Assembly: GCA_963674895.2 (NCBI GenBank)
Contig: CAXXCY010000003.1
Span: 868,001-932,000 of the forward strand
Length of the DNA stretch: 64,000 nt
DNA from: CAXXOK01 sp963674895
GTDB taxonomy: Bacteria; Bacillota; Clostridia; Christensenellales; Aristaeellaceae
Direction: 5' to 3'
The position numbers and the translations under genes were made by a program. Of this stretch, positions 8,354 to 15,616 are shown one piece after another; the stretch's first letter is position 1, and every line of letters begins with the position of its first letter. Under the pieces are notes generated by a model. That model had not been told where the DNA came from. It did no database searches and saw nothing but the letters and a program-made list of their open reading frames with translations.

Positions 8354-9700
8354 ATGAAAACAAAACGCATTATCCGAAGCCTGGCAATACTCCCCCTCAC
8401 GCTTACGCTCCTCCTCGCGTGCGTTCCGGTGACAGACGCCGCGGCACCCATGATGAAACCGCCAGAAAACAGGATGCAGGGCCCGGCGCAAAACTCCGGC
8501 GGCAATCAGCAGGCAGGCAGCGACCTTCTGCACTCGTCTGTGACGGTGGTCGAGGCGAACGCCATCGAGGAAACGCTGATCGCGGCCATCGATACTTCGG
8601 CGCTCTCCGGCAACTATCCCATCGTGGATACGGGTGAGACGGCATTCTATTCCAACAACGCCGTGATCGGCGAGCCGGGCGAGGGCGGCCGCTTTTACGG
8701 GCAGGACGCTACCTATGCCGGCAGCCAGCCGAGCTACACCGACAACGGCGACGGCACCGTGACTGACAACGTCACCGGCCTAATGTGGCAGCAGAATCCC
8801 GGCGATAAGATGACCTGGCCGGAAGCCGTGGCAATGCTTGACGAGTTTGAACTGGCGGGCTATACGGACTGGCGGCTGCCCACGATCAGGGAGCTCTATT
8901 CCCTCATCGATTTTTCAGGCCAGACCGACGTCAAGCCTTATCTAGACACGGATTACTTCGTGTTCAATTACGGCGACGCGACAGGCGAGCGCAGCATCGA
9001 TTCCCAGTACGCCACCAGCACCATCTACGATTCCGACACCATGGGCGGCCAAACGACGATGTTCGGCGTGAACTTCGCCGACGGGCGCATCAAAGGCTAT
9101 CCGATCGACAAGGAGTTCTACGTCATGCTGGTCCGCGGGAACGATTCCTACGGTCTGAACAACTTCGCGGACAACGGCGACGGTACGATCACCGACCTGT
9201 CCACGGGCCTGATGTGGATGACGTACGACTCCGGGTATCTGGAAGCGGACGGCGCCATGGATTGGGAGGACGCGCTCGCATGGGCGGAAGCCCTCGACTA
9301 CGCCGGGTATACGGACTGGAAGCTGCCCAGCGCCAAGGAACTGCAAAGCATCGTGGACTATACAAGGTGCCCCGATACCACGCACTCCGCCACGATCGAT
9401 CCGCTGTTTCAGGCAACGGAAATTGAAATGCTCGACGGCTCGCCAGGATACGCGTACTACTGGACATCCACCACGCATCTCGACGGCAGAATTCCGGAGG
9501 AAAGCGCCGCGTATATCGCCTTCGGCGAGGCGCAGGGCGTGATGCACGATACGCTGATGGACGTGCACGGCGCGGGCGCGCAGCGAAGCGACCCCAAGAC
9601 CGGAGCCGAAGCCGATTACCCGAGCGCCAGCGGGCACGCGCCCCAGGGCGACGTGGCGTATGTCTACAACCTCGTCCGCGCCGTACGGACGGTCGACTGA
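8354..9700 (+). CDS. Secreted protein with two DUF1566 (Lcl C-terminal) domains
   Basis: The 448-residue protein has a signal sequence with LLLAC (Cys23) as a possible lipobox. It holds two DUF1566 units. Each begins NGDGTVTDN- or NGDGTITDL-type, followed by TGLMW, then GYTDWRLP or GYTDWKLP and an acidic LxSIVDYT-like segment. DUF1566 is found in surface proteins of unknown function; the repeated acidic NGDGT motifs suggest Ca binding. GGAGG lies eight bases before the ATG at 8354. It is probably cotranscribed with the ASST-like gene, so the two may work as an exported pair. Confidence 0.7.
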   Translation: MKTKRIIRSLAILPLTLTLLLACVPVTDAAAPMMKPPENRMQGPAQNSGGNQQAGSDLLHSSVTVVEANAIEETLIAAIDTSALSGNYPIVDTGETAFYSNNAVIGEPGEGGRFYGQDATYAGSQPSYTDNGDGTVTDNVTGLMWQQNPGDKMTWPEAVAMLDEFELAGYTDWRLPTIRELYSLIDFSGQTDVKPYLDTDYFVFNYGDATGERSIDSQYATSTIYDSDTMGGQTTMFGVNFADGRIKGYPIDKEFYVMLVRGNDSYGLNNFADNGDGTITDLSTGLMWMTYDSGYLEADGAMDWEDALAWAEALDYAGYTDWKLPSAKELQSIVDYTRCPDTTHSATIDPLFQATEIEMLDGSPGYAYYWTSTTHLDGRIPEESAAYIAFGEAQGVMHDTLMDVHGAGAQRSDPKTGAEADYPSASGHAPQGDVAYVYNLVRAVRTVD

Positions 9701-9705
9701 CATAT

Positions 9706-9713
9706 GGTATAAT
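9706..9713 (+). promoter_or_regulatory. Extended -10 promoter for the response regulator/kinase pair
   Basis: TGGTATAAT at 9705-9713 (extended -10) with no clear -35. It lies between the DUF1566 stop and the regulator start, so the two-component genes may be transcribed separately from the secreted proteins. Confidence 0.5.
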
Positions 9714-9754
9714 GGGCCTACAGGTTAAACAAAACGGGCGGTATGAGGTACGGC

Positions 9755-10426
9755 ATGAAAATTCTGGTGATCGATGACGAAAAGAACGTGCGAAGGATCG
9801 TCGGCGACTATCTGCACAACGAGGGTTACGAGGTCGTGGAGGGCGCGGACGGAGAGGATGGCGTCGAACGCCTGATGGAACACCGGGACGTCGCCCTCAT
9901 CCTGCTCGATATCCGCATGCCGAACATGGACGGCTACGAAACCCTTGAAGAGATACGGAAGATCACGGACGCGCCCGTGATCTTCCTGACGGCGCTGGAC
10001 GAGCCCTATCACGAGGTCAAGGGGCTGGAGCTGGGCGCGGACGATTACATCGCCAAGCCGTTCCAGTATCAGGTGCTTGTCGCCAGGGTGAAATCCACCA
10101 TCCGCAAGAACCGTAAAAGCATATCGGATACACTGGCCTATCAGGATCTGGTTGTGGATTTTACCAATCGTTCGGCCAGCGTGAAGGACGCGGACGCAGG
10201 CCTGACCCTGAAAGAATTCCTGCTTCTTGAGTATCTCATCCAAAACAGGAATATCACGCTGGACAGAACCAAAATCCTAGACCGCCTGTGGGGGTACGAT
10301 TATTACGGCGATCCCCGCACGGTGGATACGCACGTAAAGACACTGCGCGCCAAGCTGCAACCCTATGGATCGATGATCAAAACTGTTCGTGGAGTTGGGT
10401 ACAGATTTGAGTTTTCTGAAGACTAA
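9755..10426 (+). CDS. OmpR/PhoB-family response regulator
   Basis: The 223-residue protein has a receiver domain (residues 1-115) with the acidic pair in VIDDEK, phosphoacceptor Asp52 in ILLDIRMPNMDG, Thr in FLTALD and Lys in IAKPF. The C-terminal winged helix (about 130-220) ends with the typical VDTHVKTLRAKL and VRGVGYRFE. MKILVIDDE at 9755 is chosen because GAGG lies six bases upstream; an ATG at 9743 is possible. The kinase gene begins inside its 3' end. The genomic position suggests control of the upstream ASST/DUF1566 genes. Confidence 0.9.
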   Translation: MKILVIDDEKNVRRIVGDYLHNEGYEVVEGADGEDGVERLMEHRDVALILLDIRMPNMDGYETLEEIRKITDAPVIFLTALDEPYHEVKGLELGADDYIAKPFQYQVLVARVKSTIRKNRKSISDTLAYQDLVVDFTNRSASVKDADAGLTLKEFLLLEYLIQNRNITLDRTKILDRLWGYDYYGDPRTVDTHVKTLRAKLQPYGSMIKTVRGVGYRFEFSED

Positions 10427-11831
10427 AACCATCCGCAATAAAATACTGATCGTATTTTCGGCCGTTTTCTTCGTGCTGCTGATCGGCCTTTTTCTGGTCA
10501 ACCGTTTATTTCTGGTCGACCATTTCATCCAATCCAACCATCGGAACATGCGTAAGGAAGCACGGCTGTTTATTGAGGAGTACCGCACCGGGAACGTGAA
10601 GGACGCCGCGGATGCGCTGATGAAAAACACAGGCGCACGCCTGTACCTGTATACGAAAGACCTGCAGTCCGCGCGGTTTACCGCCGGGCGTCAGGAGGAA
10701 CCGGACTTTATGGCGTCCAGCGGGGAGGCTATTTATAAAAACGCGATGTCTCCCTCCGGCCATTTTGCGTTATTGGGCGGCGACGACCCGCAGGACCAAT
10801 TCCTCCTGTACGCCATCGTATTCGGGGACGGCATGCTGCTGGTGCTGACCAAGGCGATGGGAGTGGTTGCGGAAGCGTCCGGCCTGTTTTACCGGTTTAT
10901 GCTGCTAACTTCGGGAATCGTCTACCTCGTCGGGTTTGTAATGATTTATTTCATCTCGGGCAGTCTCAGCCGCCCGATCAAGGACATGAAGCGGATTACG
11001 CGCAAGATGGCCAATTTGGAATTCGATGAAAAGCTTACGGTCAAGGGCAGCGACGAGATCAGCGAACTGACGTCCAGCGTAAACCAAATGGCGGACAGCC
11101 TGTCCGGTACGATTAAGGATCTGCATCAAAGCAACGAAAGGCTGGAAAAGGAACTATCCAAGGAGCGAAGCCTGGAGAAGATGCGCCGCAGGTTCGTATC
11201 CGACGTCTCCCACGAGCTGAAAAATCCGATCAGCGTGATTCTGGGCTACGCGGACGGGCTTTTGCAAAACGTCCCAAAGACGGCAGCCTCCAAGAAGGAG
11301 TATTATACTATCATCGCGGACGAGGCAGGTTCGATGAACGAGTTGGTAAAAAACCTGCTCGACCTGTCCAGTTACGAATCCGGCGCCATCACGCTAGACA
11401 AGGAGACGTTTGATCTGAACGATCTTTACCTGAGCGCCGTCGAGCGTTTCAGCTATATAACCAATGAGAAAAATATACAAGTCGAATATCAGCCGCACGG
11501 TCCATGCGAGCTCACGGCAGACCGGCTTCGTATCAACCAGGTGATCGTCAATCTGCTGGGCAACGCGTTCAAATATGTCAACGACGGCGGAACCATCCGA
11601 ATCGATTTGGAGCAGCCGCACGGGCGGACCAGGATGACGATATCGAACACAGGGCCTTTGATCCCCAAAAAGGACCTGAGGATGATTTTCAACAGCTTTT
11701 ATCAGACGGACACACAGCACAGCGGCCACGGGCTCGGGCTCGCAATCGTGAAAAGCATCGTGCGGCTGCATCGGGGAAGCTGCCGTGCGTATATCCAGGA
11801 GCCGTTCAATTGCTTCGAGGTCATCCTGTAG
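10407..11831 (+). CDS. Membrane sensor histidine kinase
   Basis: About 474 residues: a first membrane helix (about 7-30), an extracytoplasmic sensor of roughly 130 residues, a second helix (about 165-185), HAMP (PIKDMKRITRKMANLEFDE), the H-box VSDVSHELKNPISVILGYAD, the N-box NQVIVNLLGNAFKYVNDGG and the G-box GHGLGLAIVKSIV. The start is uncertain: TTG at 10407 and GTG at 10389 both lie inside the regulator gene, with GGAG at 10391. The 3' end overlaps the convergent MocR gene by 11 bases. It is the cognate kinase of the preceding regulator. Confidence 0.88.
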   Translation: MSFLKTKTIRNKILIVFSAVFFVLLIGLFLVNRLFLVDHFIQSNHRNMRKEARLFIEEYRTGNVKDAADALMKNTGARLYLYTKDLQSARFTAGRQEEPDFMASSGEAIYKNAMSPSGHFALLGGDDPQDQFLLYAIVFGDGMLLVLTKAMGVVAEASGLFYRFMLLTSGIVYLVGFVMIYFISGSLSRPIKDMKRITRKMANLEFDEKLTVKGSDEISELTSSVNQMADSLSGTIKDLHQSNERLEKELSKERSLEKMRRRFVSDVSHELKNPISVILGYADGLLQNVPKTAASKKEYYTIIADEAGSMNELVKNLLDLSSYESGAITLDKETFDLNDLYLSAVERFSYITNEKNIQVEYQPHGPCELTADRLRINQVIVNLLGNAFKYVNDGGTIRIDLEQPHGRTRMTISNTGPLIPKKDLRMIFNSFYQTDTQHSGHGLGLAIVKSIVRLHRGSCRAYIQEPFNCFEVIL

Positions 11832-13209
11832 AAACGACCGAAGCAAACGCTTTGATTCCCCCGGCGATTTGCTCCGGCCGCAGATGCCCGTAACCGATCA
11901 GCAGTGTATCCCTATGCTCAATTTCCGAATCGCAATACTGTGAAACCGCGGAAATCCTTATCCCGGCGTGCTCGCACCGGCTGATAAACCGGGCGTCAAA
12001 CCGCATTCCCGGAAACTGAAGCGCAGCGTGAAGGCCGGATGCGTCGCCCCGGGGGATGCAGTTACTTCCAAACTCCGCACGCACCGCTTCAAGCAGCGCG
12101 CTTCGCCTTTCGCCGTATATCCGCCGCATCCTGCGGATGTGCTTGTCCATCTTCCGCGTCCGAAGGAACTCCGCGAGCGCCGCCTGCTCCAGAACCGGGT
12201 TTTGCACATCCAGATATTTGCGGCTGTGCCGCCATTTTTTTTGCAATGCTTCCGGCAGCGCCACAAAGCCGATCCTAAGCGCCGGAAACATCGTTTTGCT
12301 GAACGTGCCGACGTAGACGACGCGGGAGGAATCCATCGCGTAGATGGGGCTGACGGGCATACCGGAATAGCGGAACTCGCTGTCGTAGTCGTCCTCGATG
12401 ATATAGAAGTCCTGCTCCGATGCCAGCCGGAGCAGCTGCGCTCGCCTGTCCGCAGGCAGGACGCCTCCCAGGGGAAACTGATGGGACGGGGTCACATAAA
12501 CGGCGGTGACCGCCTTGCCGGCAAGCGCCGTGATATCCGCGCCGCGGGAATCCACCGGCAGCCTGAGCAGCGGAATGTTCCTGTCCGCGATCATGGTCCG
12601 GATACCGGGATGGGACGGGTTTTCCAGCGCGAACGCGCCGCGTCCGTTTTTCAAAATCGCCACCAGCAGATACAGCGCCTGCGTGGAACCGGAGGTGATG
12701 AACACATCCTTCGGGTCCACCTCCATGCCCCGCGCGCGCAGAAGCCAACCGGCGATTTCCTCACAAAGCGGCTCGTAGCCTTTAGGTCCTCCGTACGCAT
12801 ACTGCCGCGCCGACAGTTTGTCCGCCGCTGCCCGGATCATATCATGCCAGAGCTTCCACGGGAATTCCGATAGATCGGGCTGGCCGGTTCTAAAATCCCA
12901 GCGGATATCCGGTTCGCTTGTTTGCTTTTTACGTCCGGTTTGCGCAATATCCGCAGGCCGCAGTTGAAGCCCGTCCGCCACGCGCGAAGGCGCGCCCTGC
13001 TTGCTGATGATAAAGCCTTCCGTCCATAGCATATCGTACGCGGCGCATACCGTATTGCGGGAAACGTTCAGGAACTTCGCCAATTCTCTGGTGGACGGGA
13101 GCGCTTCCCCCTGCCGCATCTGACCCGTCAGGATTCTGTTTTTCAGCGTAAGATAAATCTGTCGCGAAAGCCCGATTTCTCCGCCGCTTTGCAGATCAAT
13201 CCCCCACAC
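11821..13209 (-). CDS. MocR/PdxR-type GntR regulator with aminotransferase-like domain
   Basis: The 462-residue protein has an N-terminal GntR winged helix (residues 10-75: LSRQIYLTLKNRILTGQMRQGEALPSTREL with the helix-turn-helix LNVSRNTV) joined to a class-I aminotransferase-like domain (about 110-460). SGSTQALYLL, YVTPSHQFPLGG and the PLP-lysine segment VVYVGTFSKTMFPALRIGF are all present. Such regulators sense PLP or an amino compound. It is divergent from an EamA exporter, and the intergenic region holds matching repeats, so it most likely controls that exporter. Confidence 0.88.
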   Translation of the reverse strand: MWGIDLQSGGEIGLSRQIYLTLKNRILTGQMRQGEALPSTRELAKFLNVSRNTVCAAYDMLWTEGFIISKQGAPSRVADGLQLRPADIAQTGRKKQTSEPDIRWDFRTGQPDLSEFPWKLWHDMIRAAADKLSARQYAYGGPKGYEPLCEEIAGWLLRARGMEVDPKDVFITSGSTQALYLLVAILKNGRGAFALENPSHPGIRTMIADRNIPLLRLPVDSRGADITALAGKAVTAVYVTPSHQFPLGGVLPADRRAQLLRLASEQDFYIIEDDYDSEFRYSGMPVSPIYAMDSSRVVYVGTFSKTMFPALRIGFVALPEALQKKWRHSRKYLDVQNPVLEQAALAEFLRTRKMDKHIRRMRRIYGERRSALLEAVRAEFGSNCIPRGDASGLHAALQFPGMRFDARFISRCEHAGIRISAVSQYCDSEIEHRDTLLIGYGHLRPEQIAGGIKAFASVVSTG

Positions 13210-13223
13210 CGAATCACTCCCAA

Positions 13224-13271
13224 ACTGGTACTATGGTATTTCGATAATACTGGATCTTTTATTGATCCAGT
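13224..13271. promoter_or_regulatory. Likely MocR operator
   Basis: ACTGGTAC (13224-13231) is repeated 25 bases on as ACTGGATC (13249-13256). The second copy also forms an inverted repeat with GATCCAGT (13264-13271) across a 7-base spacer. Direct repeats plus an inverted half fit known MocR sites. The right arm overlaps the -35 box of the exporter promoter. Confidence 0.5.
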
Positions 13272-13290
13272 GATTCGTCTATCATTATAC
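13262..13290 (+). promoter_or_regulatory. Promoter of the EamA exporter gene
   Basis: TTGATC (13262-13267), a 17-base spacer and TTATAC (13285-13290). The -35 lies inside the inverted repeat, as expected for direct control by the divergent MocR protein. Confidence 0.5.
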
Positions 13291-13327
13291 CCGACTTCCG
13301 GAAAAGTGCAAGGAGAGGAGGGTAAGC

Positions 13328-14251
13328 ATGGTAAGCACACAAGGGAAGCTGTACCTTACGGGCGCGTTTTCACTTGCGGGAACCTCGGTTGTCACGGGCT
13401 ATCTGCTCTCATCGAAACTCTCCGGCTTTACCATCACAGCGGTCAGCATGGCCATCGTCCTTCTGGGGCTGTCACCGTTTTACGGGGGTAAAACCCTACG
13501 AACAATCCGCATGCTGAACCGGCTCGATTGGATCATGATCTTTTTTCAGGCGGTCTTCGGCATTTTCCTGTTCCGCATGTTCCTGCTTTTCGGCGTCAGG
13601 CTGACCAGCACCGCGGAGGCGGGAATCCTGACCGGAACGACCCCCGCGATCACGGCGGTGATGGCGTACCTGATCCTGAAGGAGCGCCTTTCCATTTCCA
13701 CCGTCGCAGGCGTAAGCGGCGCCGTCGCGGGTATCGTCCTGTTGCAGGGCGACAGTCTGCTCTCCCTGCGGTTCTCCGGCCGGCATCTGCTCGGAAACGC
13801 GCTGATTCTCTGCGCCGCGGTCAGCGAATCCACGTTCAACATCATCGCGAGAAAGCAAAAGGCAACCGGGAGTTCCAACACCGCTACGCCTGTTCATCCG
13901 ATGGTGCAGACGCTGCTGGTATCCGCCGTCGCCCTGTCGTTATCCGCCGTTCCGGCGCTTGCGGAGCGTCCATTCGCCGCGCTGCTCTCGCTCGGGCTGC
14001 GGGACTGGCTTGCGCTGATTTGGTACGGGCTGGTTGTAACCGCTTTGGCGTTCGCCTTCTTCTATTCCGGCGCCAGGCGCTGCGACGCTTATACCATCGC
14101 CGCGTTTTCCGGGATGATGCCGCTGATCTCGATGCTGTTATCGGTTGTTTTACTGCGGGAGAGAATCAATTTGGTACAATGGTTTGGAGCCGCGCTGATT
14201 CTGCTGGGCATGACGATGATCTCGCAAAATAAAAGGAGGAACACATGCTAA
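13328..14251 (+). CDS. EamA/DMT-family metabolite exporter
   Basis: The 307-residue protein has ten predicted membrane helices made of two EamA repeats. The first ends AVMAYLILKERLSISTVAGVSG and the second ends MPLISMLLSVVLLRERIN, both carrying the family's LxERxxxxxxxG motif. DMT carriers export amino acids and related metabolites. The ribosome site AGGAGG precedes the ATG at 13328. The stop overlaps the start of the B3/B4 protein by seven bases. The divergent MocR regulator suggests the cargo is an amine or amino acid. Confidence 0.85.
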   Translation: MVSTQGKLYLTGAFSLAGTSVVTGYLLSSKLSGFTITAVSMAIVLLGLSPFYGGKTLRTIRMLNRLDWIMIFFQAVFGIFLFRMFLLFGVRLTSTAEAGILTGTTPAITAVMAYLILKERLSISTVAGVSGAVAGIVLLQGDSLLSLRFSGRHLLGNALILCAAVSESTFNIIARKQKATGSSNTATPVHPMVQTLLVSAVALSLSAVPALAERPFAALLSLGLRDWLALIWYGLVVTALAFAFFYSGARRCDAYTIAAFSGMMPLISMLLSVVLLRERINLVQWFGAALILLGMTMISQNKRRNTC

Positions 14252-14934
14252 CGATTGACAATGCCGTTTTTTCGAATTGCCCCGATACCAAAATGGGCGT
14301 TCTCGCGATGAAGAACGTGGACGCCTCCGCTCCGCTCGCACCGGACATCATATCGGATGCGCTGGACGAGATCCGGCGCAGATACGGGCATCTGGAACGG
14401 GCGGGCCTTAAAGAATTGCATCCGGTAAGCGCCTACGTCGCCTACTACAAAAAGTACGGGTACAGCTATCATGTGCTTGCGCAGGTGGAATCCGTACTGC
14501 AGGGGAAAAAGCAGCTTCGCGCGGAATCCGGCTTATTGCAGGCCATGTTCCTGACGGAGCTGGAAACCATGCTGCTGACCGCCGGGCATGATCTGGGCAA
14601 GCTGCGTATACCCGTTACGTTAAACATCGCCGCGGGGAACGAAGTCTATCTCACCATCTCCGGGAAGGAAACCAATGCCGTACAGGGCGACCTGATGGTA
14701 TGCGATGGAAACGGCGTCATATCCAGCATCCTGCGCGGTCCGGATTTCGCAAGCCGCATCACCGCATCCACCACGGCCGTGCTGTTTACGCTCTATGCGC
14801 CGCCGGGGATAGAGACAGGCTATATCCGGGAAGCGCTGGAAACGATGCGGGATCGAATCGCTTCTTTCTCATCCTCCGCGGATACCGTTCTTCTGCATGT
14901 GTATGAAACGATTGAAACGTCCTGTGAAATCTAG
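14245..14934 (+). CDS. Stand-alone B3/B4 (PheT-like) domain protein
   Basis: This 229-residue protein resembles the COG3382 family, which contains the B3/B4 domain of the phenylalanyl-tRNA synthetase beta chain without the synthetase. Typical segments are HPVSAYVAYYKKYG near residue 55 and an IPVTLNIAAGNEVYLTISG-like core near 130. In PheRS the B3/B4 domain edits mischarged tRNA; the free-standing proteins have no settled role. An AGGAGG site at about 14234 lies within the exporter gene. The overlap with that gene implies coupled translation. Confidence 0.65.
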   Translation: MLTIDNAVFSNCPDTKMGVLAMKNVDASAPLAPDIISDALDEIRRRYGHLERAGLKELHPVSAYVAYYKKYGYSYHVLAQVESVLQGKKQLRAESGLLQAMFLTELETMLLTAGHDLGKLRIPVTLNIAAGNEVYLTISGKETNAVQGDLMVCDGNGVISSILRGPDFASRITASTTAVLFTLYAPPGIETGYIREALETMRDRIASFSSSADTVLLHVYETIETSCEI

Positions 14935-14940
14935 AAGGCG

Positions 14941-15561
14941 TTACAGCGGATCGCAGATATACCAGGCGGCGTACGCGTCCGCGTTAACCACCCGAACCGA
15001 CGCGAAGCACGCGCCCATCTCTTCCACGCACCGCTTCATTTCCGTTTCGGCGTTTTGAATAAAGTGAAAATAGTCTCCCCGTTCCAGCCACTCAATGATC
15101 GTGGTGCTCCATCTGCGCCTTTGGTTGTAGTCGTAGATGATCACCTTATATTTCGATACCCTGCTCATTTCAGCGTACAGGCGCTTTCTTTGCGCATGCC
15201 CCATACCATGCGCGACGTAGGAAGCGATCGAAACGTCGAAGGCCTTGTCAGCAAACGGCAGGCCATCGCCTGCATCTGCATGGAGAAAGGATACGCCTCT
15301 ATTTTCGGGGTTTCCGGCCGCGGTCCTGAGCATATTTTCCGCCGTATCAACGCCTGTGACAGCCAGGCCCATTGCGTAAAGCACGGCGCACAAAGCTCCC
15401 GTGCCGCAGCCCACGTCGAGCACGCTTTTATACGCGGCAGGCTCCAGTTCGGCCGCAAGGCCGTTCACAACCTGTGTAAAGCGCGCCTTTTGCTTGTGGT
15501 AGAAAAGCCGGTAAACGGGCGCGATGAAATTGAAAAGCGCTTTGCTCTTTTCCTTGCCCAT
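14941..15561 (-). CDS. Class I SAM-dependent methyltransferase
   Basis: The 206-residue protein has SAM motif I in SVLDVGCGTGALCAVL, motif II in VTGVDTAENML and a later VSFLHADAGDGLPF segment, so it is a complete small Rossmann methyltransferase of the Methyltransf_11/25 type. The N-terminus (ALFNFIAPVYRLFYHKQKARF) resembles UbiE-like lipid or quinone methyltransferases, but the substrate cannot be read from sequence. GGGAGG lies nine bases before the start. It lies 55 bases downstream of the PHP fusion gene on the same strand and is probably cotranscribed with it. Confidence 0.8.
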   Translation of the reverse strand: MGKEKSKALFNFIAPVYRLFYHKQKARFTQVVNGLAAELEPAAYKSVLDVGCGTGALCAVLYAMGLAVTGVDTAENMLRTAAGNPENRGVSFLHADAGDGLPFADKAFDVSIASYVAHGMGHAQRKRLYAEMSRVSKYKVIIYDYNQRRRWSTTIIEWLERGDYFHFIQNAETEMKRCVEEMGACFASVRVVNADAYAAWYICDPL

Positions 15562-15616
15562 ACAGGATCGCCTCCCTGTTTGTTCCTGAGCCTACCTTTG
15601 ATCACCTGTCGCTTTA

